Shown here: piece by piece, positions 18,321 through 27,096 of the stretch
Numbering within the stretch: the first letter of the stretch is position 1
How the letters are laid out: every line of letters begins with the position of its first letter
Assembly: GCF_040049215.1 (NCBI RefSeq)
Contig: NZ_JBDZDN010000001.1
Span: 2,294,001 to 2,358,000, forward strand
DNA from: Mesorhizobium_K sp040049215
GTDB taxonomy: Bacteria; Pseudomonadota; Alphaproteobacteria; Rhizobiales; Rhizobiaceae
Direction of reading: 5' to 3'
DNA length: 64,000 nucleotides
Made by a program: the position numbers and the translations under genes
Notes under the pieces: model-generated
What the model was told of the DNA's origin: nothing
The model's database searches: none
What the model saw: the letters and a program-made list of their open reading frames with translations, nothing else

Positions 18321-18734
18321 ATGGCAAACAAACACAGCAACACCCAAGTAGCGGACAACGTTGTAGCCGTGGAGGAGAATGGCGCTCGGCAGGCCGTTCC
18401 GGCCAAGCCGCGCGGTGCCAGGACGTCGGCTATTCGAAAGCTGGAGCCGATCGAACGAAAGACGAACACCGCGACTGCGGCTCAGCACCGCAAGCCTGCT
18501 TCCAAAACCGTGACGTCAAAGAACACCAAGGCTGAGCTAATTGTGAAGAAGCTGCGCACGGCGAAGGGGGCCAGCCTCGAGATGTTGATCGCCGAGACCG
18601 GCTGGCAGGCACATTCGGTTCGCGGCTTCCTGTCGGCGGTCGTGAAGAAGAAAATGGCGCTCGATTTAGCGAGCGAGAGTGGCAAGGACGGTGTGCGCCG
18701 ATACCGAATCGTCAGCGACGCACAGTCGGCGTGA
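18321..18734 (+). CDS. DUF3489 domain protein
   Basis: A 137-residue basic protein. The N-terminal half is Lys/Arg/Thr-rich and probably disordered. The C-terminal half (KAELIVKKLRTAKGASLEMLIAETGWQAHSVRGFLSAVVKKKM) is a winged-helix-like DUF3489 domain, normally found with DUF2924 and a large serine recombinase in alphaproteobacterial elements. The ATG at 18321 has a GGAGACGA Shine-Dalgarno-like sequence just upstream and is preferred over the TTG at 18180. It heads a tight three-gene set with the DUF2924 gene and recombinase. A DNA-binding accessory role is inferred from context only. Confidence 0.8.
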   Translation: MANKHSNTQVADNVVAVEENGARQAVPAKPRGARTSAIRKLEPIERKTNTATAAQHRKPASKTVTSKNTKAELIVKKLRTAKGASLEMLIAETGWQAHSVRGFLSAVVKKKMALDLASESGKDGVRRYRIVSDAQSA

Positions 18735-18738
18735 CGCC

Positions 18739-19212
18739 ATGTCGAACAGGATGCCGGTTGATCAGGAGGTTGCCGTGCTCGGCGACCTCTCTCGCGAAGA
18801 ACTCGCCGAACGATGGACAAAGGTCTATGGCCATGCGCCGCCGAAGGGCGCGCGGCGCGACTTTCTGCTGCGTGCTGCTGCTTGGCACATTCAGGCGAAG
18901 AGGCTCGGCGGCTTGTCGCCTGATGCGCGCAGGCTGCTACGCACGGCCGCTACCCAGGTGAAGAAGCGGCTCGGAGCGCAAGCGAGCGGAAGCATTTCGG
19001 TACCGGATGAATCGTTATCCGCGGGGGCCGCACCCCGCAAGCAACTCCCGCCCGGCACACGCCTGGTCCGTGACTGGAATGGACGTAGTCATGTCGTCGA
19101 TGTGCTGGAGGAGGGTTTTGCCTTTGAGGGCAGGTTTCACAAGTCGCTGACGGCAATTGCTCATCAGATCACCGGCGCACACTGGTCTGGCCCGAGGTTC
19201 TTCGGACTATGA
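18739..19212 (+). CDS. DUF2924 domain protein
   Basis: A 157-residue protein. Recognised segments are LSREELAERWTKVYGHAPPKGARRDFLLRAAAWHIQ near the N-terminus and PPGTRLVRDWNGRSHVVDVLEEGFAFEGRFHKSLTAIAHQITGAHWSGPRFFGL at the C-terminus (given here as family hallmarks), as in DUF2924 proteins that accompany site-specific recombinases in alphaproteobacterial prophage and island remnants. ATG at 18739 lies four bases after the DUF3489 stop, and its own stop overlaps the recombinase start (ATGA). The C-terminal domain resembles a small DNA-binding fold; the exact role is unknown. Confidence 0.82.
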   Translation: MSNRMPVDQEVAVLGDLSREELAERWTKVYGHAPPKGARRDFLLRAAAWHIQAKRLGGLSPDARRLLRTAATQVKKRLGAQASGSISVPDESLSAGAAPRKQLPPGTRLVRDWNGRSHVVDVLEEGFAFEGRFHKSLTAIAHQITGAHWSGPRFFGL

Positions 19213-20891
19213 GCACACATCAGAAGAAGCTGCGCTGCGCAGTCTATACCCGCAAGTCGACCGAAGAGGGTCTCGACCAGGAGTTCAACTCACTGGATGC
19301 GCAGCGCGAGGCCTGTGTTGCGTACATATCATCGCAGGCCGGGATGGACTGGCGCCTGATAGCCGACCACTACGACGATGGCGGCATCTCGGGCGGGACG
19401 ATGGAGCGGCCGGCTCTAAAGCGCCTCCTGCAGGATATCCGCGACAGAAAGGTCGATGTGGTCGTCGTCTACAAGATCGATCGCCTGACCCGCTCGCTGA
19501 TGGACTTTTCAAAGATCGTCGAGGTGTTCGACGCCAACGACGTCTCCTTCGTCTCGGTTACACAACAGTTCAACACGACCACCTCGATGGGCCGACTGAC
19601 GCTGAATGTGCTTTTGTCCTTCGCGCAATTCGAGCGCGAGGTCACGGCGGAACGCATCCGCGACAAGATTGCCGCCTCCCGGAAGAAAGGCATCTGGATG
19701 GGTGGCACGGTGCCGCTCGGCTACCTGGCCATCGACAAAAAGCTGGTGATCGACCCGAAAGCGGCGGACAGGGTCCGCATCATCTTCAGCCGCTATCTCG
19801 AACTGAAGTCGGTCCCCATCTTGCTCGATGAACTGAACGGCCAGAGCGGTGAAGACCAAGATTTATCAGCACCGTCCCGGCAAAGCCATCAGCCCTTCAC
19901 GCGGGGCAAGCTCTATCACCTGCTGTCCAACGTCGTTTACATCGGCAAGGCCAGGCACAAGGACCGCATCTACGATGGTGAGCACGAGCCCATCATCGAC
20001 GAAGAAAGGTTCGCTGCAGTGCAGGTTCTCCTGAAGGGCCAGGCCCCAAACCGGAGGAATGGCACCAACGTCCGGAACCGGCATCTGCTCACCGGCCTGC
20101 TGTTCGATGAAACAGGCGATCGTCTGAGCCCCGTCTTCACCGTCAAGGAAGGCAAGCGCTACCGCTACTACATCTCCAACCGGCTAGAGACTACGACCCG
20201 AAACGATCCTTCCGGTTGGCGCTTGCCGGCCGATGAGCTGGAACGCATGGTCCTGCATCAACTGGACGCGATGCTTCTGGACAAGGTCAGGCTGTCCGAT
20301 TGGGCCGGTATGCTGACGCCTGCAACATCGGTTCGCACCGTGATCGCCAGGGCAGGGGCGGTCCGCGGTGCACTCCAGACCTCAGCGCCTGAGCAAGCGA
20401 AGTCATTGAGGTGCCTCATCCGCACCATCCACGTGAAGCCCGGTGAAATGGTCTTCGAGATCGATCCGCATGGGGTGATCGGCGAGGTAGACAGCGCGGG
20501 CTCCGATCAGGCCGAGCAACCCGAACAGGACCCAGTCACTATCTCAGTACCGATGACGCTGAGGCGCAGGGGTGCCGAGGCAAAGCTTGTTCTGGAAGGC
20601 CACTTGCCCAGCAGGAGACCTGATGATGGTCTCGTTGAAGCGGTGGCAAAGGCCCATATCATGCAAGGCATGCTGACCGACGGCTCGGGCAGAACGATCG
20701 CCGACGTGGCGACCGACGTCGGCGTCCATGTTGCCGACGTCAGCCGCATCCTTCCGCTCGCCTTCCTGGCCCCAAAGATCACCGAAGCCATCCTTCGCGG
20801 CCGGCAGCCTGTGGAACTCACGGCCCGCGATATGATGCGGGACGACCTGCCCCACCTCTGGACCGACCAGCTCCAACAACTCGGCATCTAA
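19209..20891 (+). CDS. Large serine recombinase family protein
   Basis: A 560-residue protein. The N-terminal resolvase domain (about 1-150) includes CAVYTRKSTEEGLDQEFNSL with the catalytic Ser and Arg, VVVYKIDRLTRSLMDF and the EREVTAERIRDKIAASRKKG helix. A recombinase domain (about 165-290) and a ribbon-like region follow; the usual zinc-binding cysteines are absent here (HLLTGLLFDETGDRLSPVF), as in other alphaproteobacterial relatives. Such enzymes carry out site-specific insertion and excision. It is translationally coupled to the DUF2924 gene. It lies 223 bases from the 3' end of tRNA-Arg, which may mark the edge of an island. The protein looks intact. Confidence 0.88.
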   Translation: MSTHQKKLRCAVYTRKSTEEGLDQEFNSLDAQREACVAYISSQAGMDWRLIADHYDDGGISGGTMERPALKRLLQDIRDRKVDVVVVYKIDRLTRSLMDFSKIVEVFDANDVSFVSVTQQFNTTTSMGRLTLNVLLSFAQFEREVTAERIRDKIAASRKKGIWMGGTVPLGYLAIDKKLVIDPKAADRVRIIFSRYLELKSVPILLDELNGQSGEDQDLSAPSRQSHQPFTRGKLYHLLSNVVYIGKARHKDRIYDGEHEPIIDEERFAAVQVLLKGQAPNRRNGTNVRNRHLLTGLLFDETGDRLSPVFTVKEGKRYRYYISNRLETTTRNDPSGWRLPADELERMVLHQLDAMLLDKVRLSDWAGMLTPATSVRTVIARAGAVRGALQTSAPEQAKSLRCLIRTIHVKPGEMVFEIDPHGVIGEVDSAGSDQAEQPEQDPVTISVPMTLRRRGAEAKLVLEGHLPSRRPDDGLVEAVAKAHIMQGMLTDGSGRTIADVATDVGVHVADVSRILPLAFLAPKITEAILRGRQPVELTARDMMRDDLPHLWTDQLQQLGI

Positions 20892-21111
20892 AGCGCGCTT
20901 AAACAGTCGTTCCACGGCATTTCACGACCATCGCCCCCGAAATCTATTGGACACGTTCTCCCGCCAAGAGAGACGATCTGGCGAATAGGCCGAAATCCCG
21001 GCGTCTCACCGCGTCTCTCTCCCAACAGTTTGCGCAAACCGGTCGCTAAACGCCTGAAAACTCGATGTCTTTCTAGCGTTGAGCGGGAGACCGCGAAATT
21101 GGCGGACTGAG

Positions 21112-21188
21112 TGGTGATCCCGACAGGAATCGAACCTGTGACCTACAGATTAGGAATCTGCCGCTCTATCCTACTGAGCTACGGGACC
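21112..21188 (-). tRNA. tRNA-Arg (anticodon CCT)
   Basis: The minus strand folds into a complete cloverleaf: acceptor GGTCCCG/CGGGATC (one G-T pair), D arm GCTC/GAGC, anticodon arm GCAGA/TCTGT around loop TTCCTAA giving anticodon CCT, and T arm ACAGG/CCTGT around TTCGATT. Discriminator A and an encoded CCA follow (21112-21115). It reads AGG codons. The 3' end faces the recombinase module and the accessory region. Confidence 0.96.
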
Positions 21189-21308
21189 AACCGCGCAGAC
21201 ACATAGCCGTTTCCGCCGGTTTCGCCAACCGGTTCGGCGGAACTTTTGGTCGGAAGGACTGAAACCCGCCGCCAATGCTTGAACCTTGAACCGCGTCCCG
21301 ATGACCGC

Positions 21309-22472
21309 TCAGGCGGCCAGCGCGGTTTCGGCGAGCCTTACCCAATAACTCACGCCGTGGGGGATCGCTTCGTCGTTGAAGTCGTAGGCCGGATGGTGGA
21401 GATTTGCCGTGTCGCCGTTGCCGATGAAGATGAAGGCGCCGGGCCGGGCCTCCAGCATGTAGGAAAAATCCTCGCCGCCCATCAGCGGCGCCATGGCGCG
21501 ATGCACGCCCGACTCTCCCGCGACCACCGCGGCCATGTCGCCGGCGAACACGGCTTCCTCCGCATCGTTTACGGTGACTGGATAGTTGGGCTGATACCTG
21601 AAGGTCACCGTCGCGCCGGTCGCTTGACCGATGCCTTCGCAGATCGCCTGCATGCGGTCACGGGCGAGGGCCGCGACTTCTTTCTTCAGGGTACGGACCG
21701 TGCCGGCGAGGTCGACATGCTCCGGAATCACATTGTAAGCCTCGCCGCCGTGGAATTTGGTCACCGAGACGACGACTGATTCGGCGGGATCGACGGTTCG
21801 CGCCGCGATCGTCTGCAGGGCCGTGACGAGTTGGCTGGCAGCGACAATCGGATCGATCGAGCGGTGCGGCATGGCCGCATGTCCGCCGCGTCCCGTCACG
21901 CGGATGTTGAATTCAGCCGTTGCGGCCATGATCGCGCCTGGCCGGATGGCGAACTGACCGATCGGCAGGCCCGGCATGTTGTGCATGCCGAAGACCCGGG
22001 TTATGCCAAACCTCTCCATCATGCCTTCCTTGACCATTTCGTTGCCGCCGCCGCCGCCTTCCTCGGCCGGCTGGAAGATGACCGCCACCGAGCCTGCGAA
22101 GTTTCTGGTCTCGGCGAGGTACTTCGCCGCACCAAGCAGCATCGCCGTGTGGCCATCGTGGCCGCAGGCGTGCATCTTGCCGGGAATGGTGGACGCGTAG
22201 GGTCTGCCGGAGGTCTCGCTGATCGGCAGCGCGTCCATGTCGGCGCGAAGGCCGACCGTCGGTCCGGGACCCAGCCTGCCCTTGATGATGCCCACTATTC
22301 CCGTCCTGGCGATGCCCGTCACGACCTCGTCGCAGCCGAATTCCCGCAGCCGCGCGGCGACGAAATCGGCCGTTTGGTGGAGGTCGAAGCCGAGTTCCGG
22401 CGTCCGGTGAATGTGCCGGCGCCAGCCGGTGACTTCGTCCTGCATCTCGGCGGCTCGGTTCAGAATCGGCAT
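21309..22472 (-). CDS. M20 family amidohydrolase (hippurate/N-acyl-amino-acid hydrolase type)
   Basis: A 387-residue zinc metallopeptidase-like enzyme. Motifs: RRHIHRTPELGFDLHQTADFV near the N-terminus, LRADMDALPI, MHACGHDGHTAMLLGAA (metal-binding Cys and His), FQPAEEGGGG (catalytic Glu pair) and MGGEDFSYML near the C-terminus. It would cleave N-acylated amino acids or related amides in the cytoplasm. The ATG at 22472 is chosen because GGGAAG lies seven bases upstream and the product starts MPILNRAAEMQDEV as in rhizobial homologues; the longer frame to 22541 adds an unlikely basic extension. The exact substrate cannot be told. Confidence 0.88.
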   Translation of the reverse strand: MPILNRAAEMQDEVTGWRRHIHRTPELGFDLHQTADFVAARLREFGCDEVVTGIARTGIVGIIKGRLGPGPTVGLRADMDALPISETSGRPYASTIPGKMHACGHDGHTAMLLGAAKYLAETRNFAGSVAVIFQPAEEGGGGGNEMVKEGMMERFGITRVFGMHNMPGLPIGQFAIRPGAIMAATAEFNIRVTGRGGHAAMPHRSIDPIVAASQLVTALQTIAARTVDPAESVVVSVTKFHGGEAYNVIPEHVDLAGTVRTLKKEVAALARDRMQAICEGIGQATGATVTFRYQPNYPVTVNDAEEAVFAGDMAAVVAGESGVHRAMAPLMGGEDFSYMLEARPGAFIFIGNGDTANLHHPAYDFNDEAIPHGVSYWVRLAETALAA

Positions 22473-22658
22473 TAATCTTCCCATTGTTTTGAAGCGGCGG
22501 ATGGTTGCCCGCACCACGGCTTTTTGCCATCTTGGCGTCACATAGGCTAGATAGCACGAAACGAGCGGATCCGGTGCTGAGGGCGGGTCCTGCTCGTTTC
22601 GTCCATTTTCTGTACCGCGGCCCGGGATGAGCGGCTGCGGCCAAAGGCGGGTTCATCG

Positions 22659-23975
22659 ATGCGGCGCATGCTTTCTCTCGCTATGGCAATTTGGGCGCTC
22701 GTTGCGCTTGCCACGGCTTCGAATGCCGGGCCGTCGCTGCTGTTCGACGCCAAGAGCGGGCAGGTGATCGAGAGCGAAGATCCGTTTGCGCGCTGGTATC
22801 CGGCATCGCTTACCAAGCTGATGACGACCTATGTCGCGTTCCGCGCCGTGCAGGCAGGCGAGGTCACGCTGCAATCGCCGGTCCGGGTTTCTCGCAACGC
22901 CGCCAATGAGCCGCCGAGCAAGATGGGCTATCCGGTTGGCACCATACTCACGCTCGACAATGCCCTCAAGATCATCATGGTGAAGTCGGCCAACGACATC
23001 GCCACGTCGATAGGCGAGAGTCTCGCCGGTTCGGAAGAGGCGTGGGCCGCGCGCATGAACGCCGAATCGAAACGCCTCGGCATGACCGGCTCGCATTGGG
23101 CCAACGCGCATGGCCTGCACGACGACGCCCAGTATACGACGGCCCGCGACCTCGGCCTGCTCGCTTCCGCATTGCGCAGCGAATTCCCGCAATATGCGAG
23201 CTATTTCTCGATCGAGGGTCTTTCCTTCGGCAAGCAGGTGATTCGGAGCCACAACGCCCTGATCGGCCGCTTCGAGGGGGCCGACGGCATGAAAACCGGC
23301 TACACCTGCCCTGCAGGCTACAACCTCGTCGCCTCGGCGACGCGTGATGGCCGCACGCTGATGGCGATCGTCATCGGCGCTACCTCGGTCAAGGCTCGCA
23401 ACGAGGCGGCCGCCGGCCTGCTGGCGAAAGGTTTCTCGCAGCCCGTCGCGGGAGGATCTACCCTTGCGGCAATGCAGCCCTCGGGCGCCGGCATCAATCA
23501 GGCGACCAACATGCGCGAGGCGCTCTGCACCAAGGCCGGCAGCACCGCGTTGCGCAAGAAGGAACGCGAGATCGCGGCCCAGCGCAAGAAGGAGGGCAAG
23601 CCCGAGCCGGCCTCCTATCTCGCACAGCGCGATACGCCGAGGGAACTGATCCCGATCAGCATCGGCACGGCCACCGGCCCGGCGACACCCGCCGTCGCGG
23701 CGCTGCTGATCCAGGACGCTGCGGAAAAAGCCGCCAAGGCCGCCGAAGAGGCGAAGAAGCAGGCGGCGGTCGCTTCGGGCGAGGATCCGAGCATTCCGCT
23801 TCCGGCCTGGCGTCCGGACATGCCTGCGCCCGAGGGCTGGGAGCCTGTTGCAATCGGTGATTCAGCCACGCTGGAGACGGACACGGCCGAGACGGAAACG
23901 GCGGCTGAGGATGCGGCGGCTGAGGATGCGGCGACAGCCGGTCCCGATCCGGCGATCGTCACGCTCGATCAATGA
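22659..23975 (+). CDS. D-alanyl-D-alanine carboxypeptidase (peptidase S11)
   Basis: A 438-residue protein with a Sec signal peptide (residues 1 to about 23). The three penicillin-binding motifs are present: SLTK (Ser50, Lys53), SAN (110-112) and KTG (212-214). The catalytic domain ends near residue 270. The rest is an Ala/Glu-rich tail (EDAAAEDAATAGPDP at the end) likely disordered or wall-associated. It removes the terminal D-Ala from peptidoglycan pentapeptides in the periplasm, limiting cross-linking. Its stop overlaps the next gene's start (ATGA at 23972), so the two are translationally coupled. Confidence 0.92.
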   Translation: MRRMLSLAMAIWALVALATASNAGPSLLFDAKSGQVIESEDPFARWYPASLTKLMTTYVAFRAVQAGEVTLQSPVRVSRNAANEPPSKMGYPVGTILTLDNALKIIMVKSANDIATSIGESLAGSEEAWAARMNAESKRLGMTGSHWANAHGLHDDAQYTTARDLGLLASALRSEFPQYASYFSIEGLSFGKQVIRSHNALIGRFEGADGMKTGYTCPAGYNLVASATRDGRTLMAIVIGATSVKARNEAAAGLLAKGFSQPVAGGSTLAAMQPSGAGINQATNMREALCTKAGSTALRKKEREIAAQRKKEGKPEPASYLAQRDTPRELIPISIGTATGPATPAVAALLIQDAAEKAAKAAEEAKKQAAVASGEDPSIPLPAWRPDMPAPEGWEPVAIGDSATLETDTAETETAAEDAAAEDAATAGPDPAIVTLDQ

Positions 23976-25075
23976 ACCCTCACCCGATACCGGTCTCGGT
24001 GCTGACCGGATTCCTCGGCGCCGGCAAGACGACGCTGCTCAACCGGCTGCTGAAGGACCCGGCGCTCGCCGATACGGCGGTCATCATCAACGAGTTCGGC
24101 GATGTGGCGATCGACCACCTGCTGGTCGAGAATTCGTCGGACGGCATCATCCAGCTTGCCGACGGCTGCCTCTGCTGCACCGTGCGCGGCGATCTCGTCG
24201 ATACGCTCGCCGATCTCGTCGACCGGCTGCAGACCGGCCGCCTTGCTGCGCTGAAACGCGTGATCGTCGAGACGACCGGGCTTGCCGATCCGGCGCCCGT
24301 CCTGCAGTCGATCATGGGACATCCGGCGCTGGTGCAGGCCTACCGGCTCGACGGCGTCATCGCGCTGGTCGATGCGGTGAACGGCGACGCGACGCTGGAC
24401 AATCATGTCGAGGCCGTTAAGCAGGTCGCCGTCGCCGATCGCATCGTGCTCGCCAAGACCGATCTGATCGCCGGTCCCGTCGCGGTGACCTCCTTGCGCA
24501 ATCGCCTGCGCGGCATCAATCCGTCGGCGCCCATCATCGACGCGCGGGACCCCGAGGCTGGGTATGCCGCGCTGTTCGATTGCGGGCTCTATGATCCGTC
24601 GACCAAGACCGTCGACGTTCGCCGCTGGCTGGGTGAAGAAGCCGAGCATCCGCATCCGCATGAGCACGGACACGACCACCACGATCACGATCACCACCGC
24701 CATGACGCGCGTATAAAGACGTTCACGCTGGTCTACGACCGGCCGGTGCCGTTTTCGACGATCGAAATGTTCCTGGACCTTCTGCGCTCGGCGCATGGGG
24801 ACAAGCTGCTGCGCATGAAGGGCGTTATCGAACTGGCGGAAGACCCGTCGCGGCCGCTGGTCGTGCACGGGGTCCAGACTCTGCTCCACCCCCCGGCTCG
24901 TCTCCCGGCCTGGCCGGACGACGTTCGCGGCACCCGGCTGGTGCTGATCACGCTGGATATGCCCGAAGACTATGTGCGGCGTATGTTCTCGGCCTTCACC
25001 AACACGCCGTCCATCGATACGCCCGACCGGGCGGCAGTGGAGCGCAATCCGCTCGCCATCGCCGGCATGCGTTGA
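23972..25075 (+). CDS. CobW/YjiA-family (G3E) GTP-binding metallochaperone
   Basis: A 367-residue P-loop GTPase: Walker A GFLGAGKT (13-20), INEFGDVAIDH, the metal-binding GCLCC (C66, C68, C69), an ETTGLADP switch region and a C-terminal CobW domain. A His-rich insert (residues about 230-248, HPHPHEHGHDHHDHDHH) suggests zinc buffering or delivery. Family members insert or store metals such as zinc or cobalt; this gene is coupled to a carboxypeptidase, not a cobalamin operon, so zinc handling is more likely than cobalamin synthesis. An intrinsic terminator follows at 25132. Confidence 0.88.
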   Translation: MNPHPIPVSVLTGFLGAGKTTLLNRLLKDPALADTAVIINEFGDVAIDHLLVENSSDGIIQLADGCLCCTVRGDLVDTLADLVDRLQTGRLAALKRVIVETTGLADPAPVLQSIMGHPALVQAYRLDGVIALVDAVNGDATLDNHVEAVKQVAVADRIVLAKTDLIAGPVAVTSLRNRLRGINPSAPIIDARDPEAGYAALFDCGLYDPSTKTVDVRRWLGEEAEHPHPHEHGHDHHDHDHHRHDARIKTFTLVYDRPVPFSTIEMFLDLLRSAHGDKLLRMKGVIELAEDPSRPLVVHGVQTLLHPPARLPAWPDDVRGTRLVLITLDMPEDYVRRMFSAFTNTPSIDTPDRAAVERNPLAIAGMR

Positions 25076-25131
25076 AGTACAGCGTTGACAGGAGCCGACC
25101 CGCTTGCTGGGTGGCCGGCCAAGACAAAAGA

Positions 25132-25155
25132 AAAGCCGGCCTTTCGGCCGGCTTT
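25132..25155 (+). terminator. Intrinsic-type terminator hairpin after the CobW-family gene
   Basis: A perfect 10-bp stem, AAAGCCGGCC with GGCCGGCTTT, closes a 4-base loop (TTTC) 56 bases after the CobW-family stop codon. The T-tract is only three bases and belongs to the stem, so it may also act on the opposite strand, for the TusA-like gene that ends at 25287. Confidence 0.7.
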
Positions 25156-25286
25156 AAATAACAACGACGGACCAATTAGGGGGGTCGGGGACAGCCCGTC
25201 GTCTGCCTAACAACCCGCCGCCGCCGCATAGGTTCCACCAGTTTCAAGGAAAAACGGCGGATTACGTCTTTTTCGCCAAACCGGGT

Positions 25287-25517
25287 TTACCCCCCCCGCT
25301 CTACCAAGAAACGATGGCCTTCGCCGGCGCTTTCCCGCTCGATCAGAATGTGACCTTCGTCGGAGCAGAAGGCCGGAATGTCGATCGATGCCAGCGGATC
25401 GGTGGTTTCGAGCCACAGCCGGGTACCCGGACGCATGCCGGCAAGCCGCTTTTTCGCCCGCAGCACGGGGAGGGGGCATTTCAGCCCCTTGAGATCGTAG
25501 ACGCCGGGTTCCGCCAC
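25287..25517 (-). CDS. TusA/SirA-family sulfur carrier protein
   Basis: A 76-residue protein with the TusA signature LKGLKCPLPVLRAKKRL; Cys14 in CPxP carries the persulfide in relatives. The second half (TDPLASIDIPAFCSDEGHILIE) has the usual beta-alpha-beta pattern. Such proteins pass sulfur to tRNA thiolation or other pathways. The GTG at 25517 is the only plausible start; a nearby ATG is in another frame. A rhizobial palindromic repeat (25522-25564) lies just upstream, between it and the L,D-transpeptidase gene on the same strand. Confidence 0.87.
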   Translation of the reverse strand: MAEPGVYDLKGLKCPLPVLRAKKRLAGMRPGTRLWLETTDPLASIDIPAFCSDEGHILIERESAGEGHRFLVERGG

Positions 25518-25521
25518 GCGA

Positions 25522-25564
25522 GCATTTCCAGGAAAAGTGGGATTCGGTTTTGCGTCCCGAATCG
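25522..25564. repeat. Rhizobial intergenic palindromic repeat (copy 1)
   Basis: Contains GGAAAAGTGGGA, CGGTTTT and GTCCCGAAT, giving imperfect nested inverted arms. The same layout occurs at 56616-56662 and 61667-61710. It lies between the L,D-transpeptidase and TusA-like genes and could fold in their transcript. Confidence 0.65.
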
Positions 25565-25586
25565 CCGCGAAGAACAGGGAGTCGGC

Positions 25587-26885
25587 TCAACTGCCGAAGA
25601 TATTGACGATCCGCTTGCGCGCGCTGCTGAACAGGCCCGCCTTTTCGGTCGCAGGCGCCGCCTCGACAGGTACGGCGTCCGGCGCAACCGTCCCGGTCGC
25701 GACAACTGGCTGCGCGGCCGCCACCTTGGCTGCATCCGCGACCCGCTTTTTCTCCTCGGCCTTGGCAAGCGCGATCGCCTTCTTCTCGGCTTCGGCCTTG
25801 GCCTTTTCGGCGGCGGCGGCATCAAGTGCCGCCTGGCGCTTGCCCGCCGGAGAATCGATGCGGCCCATCTGTGCGGTCTGGCTGACGGTGCCGTCGGCGT
25901 TCAGCGACGGCGGCTCGATTGGAATACGCTCGCCGCGGGCGCGCTTCTTGGTCCATTCCGAGACGATGTTTGCCTCGTTCAGCCCAGCGATCGAGGGCCT
26001 GGGCGGCAGCTTATCGCCCTTTTTTGCAGCGATCGTGAAGGCTGCGTCATAACTCTTCTGGTAGGACTGGTAGGCGGTCGCGAGCGTGTCGGGCTGCGTC
26101 GAAGGCGGGCAAGCGGCGGTCGCGTTGAACGTCGCCGTTCCCTCGGGAATGCGGTTGAACACGTAGCGTTTTTCGCAGACGTCGACCTTCGGCGGCACCT
26201 TGGTGACCTCGAACTGGTCGTAGCCTTCCTTCAGCATCGTCCAGAACTCGAAGTTCGGGTCGTTCCGGTAGCGCGCCATGTTGGCGGCGGTCATGCGGAA
26301 GGGGAAGGCCTGGATCTGGAACTCGGTCTGGCCGCCACGGAAGGCGTCGCGGCCGAAAGCGTAGATTTCCTCGATCTGAGCGTCGGTTACCGCGTAGCAG
26401 CCGGACGACGAGCAGGCGCCGTGCACCATGAGGTGCTGGCCAGTGCGACCATTGGCGCGGTCATAGGCGTTCGGATAACCCATGTTGAAGGCGAGATGGT
26501 AGCTGGAGTTGGGATTCATCTGCGCCGGGCGCACCGTGTAGAAACCTTCCGGCGCCTGGCGGTCGCCCTCTATGTATTTTGGCCCCAGCTTGCCCGACCA
26601 TTTGCAGATGTCGTAGCTCGCAATGATGTCGTAGCGGCCGTTGCCCTTCTGCTTCCAGATCTCGAGCTTGCCCTCTTCCTTGAAGATGCGGGCCATGACC
26701 GGCGACGTGCGCGTCATGCCTTTGGCTCTCATCTCGGCCATGATCTTTTGCGAGAGCTGTTTGTTCGCCCTGGCGCCGCTGCCACTGCTGGACAGCCCGT
26801 CCATATCCGAGCCCGTGCAGCCCGCGACGGCCATCGCGGCTATCAGCAATCCGGCGCGGAAAAATCTGGCTATCATCGGTCCCAT
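25587..26885 (-). CDS. L,D-transpeptidase (YkuD/YafK-like) lipoprotein
   Basis: A 432-residue protein starting with a lipoprotein signal (LLIAAMAVAGC). The catalytic domain includes QHLMVHGACSSSGCYAVTD with the His and Cys of the YkuD/ErfK fold (about H155 and C163 from this start). The C-terminal third is rich in Ala, Lys and Glu (KRQAALDAAAAEKAKAEAEK), probably a coiled coil. L,D-transpeptidases make 3-3 peptidoglycan cross-links or attach proteins to the wall, abundant in Hyphomicrobiales. Start: ATG at 26885 or 26876 both leave the signal intact; the longer frame to 26927 places it badly. Confidence 0.87.
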   Translation of the reverse strand: MGPMIARFFRAGLLIAAMAVAGCTGSDMDGLSSSGSGARANKQLSQKIMAEMRAKGMTRTSPVMARIFKEEGKLEIWKQKGNGRYDIIASYDICKWSGKLGPKYIEGDRQAPEGFYTVRPAQMNPNSSYHLAFNMGYPNAYDRANGRTGQHLMVHGACSSSGCYAVTDAQIEEIYAFGRDAFRGGQTEFQIQAFPFRMTAANMARYRNDPNFEFWTMLKEGYDQFEVTKVPPKVDVCEKRYVFNRIPEGTATFNATAACPPSTQPDTLATAYQSYQKSYDAAFTIAAKKGDKLPPRPSIAGLNEANIVSEWTKKRARGERIPIEPPSLNADGTVSQTAQMGRIDSPAGKRQAALDAAAAEKAKAEAEKKAIALAKAEEKKRVADAAKVAAAQPVVATGTVAPDAVPVEAAPATEKAGLFSSARKRIVNIFGS

Positions 26886-27096
26886 GTCGTCTCTGGCTGC
26901 CGGCGCTCGTTGAACAGCCGATGGCAAATCGGCGGGCAGGGTAGGCCGGTTAACCTTGAAAATTGATTACCGCAAGAATTAACGTCTGTCCCAGACCCCG
27001 AGGCAATTCATAGCGCGGCAACGGCATTTTTGTGGCGGAATGCAGCCGAAACACCACAATTGCGGCCGTAAGAGCGACACGCCCGAGCCGACGCAG

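Noticed and set aside
20892..21111. Possible attachment site between the recombinase and tRNA-Arg
   Set aside because: No copy of the tRNA 3' end was found elsewhere in the window and no clear core repeat is visible in this gap.
25314..26966. A 550-residue + strand frame over the TusA-like and L,D-transpeptidase genes
   Set aside because: Antisense to a protein with clear catalytic motifs; no motif of its own.
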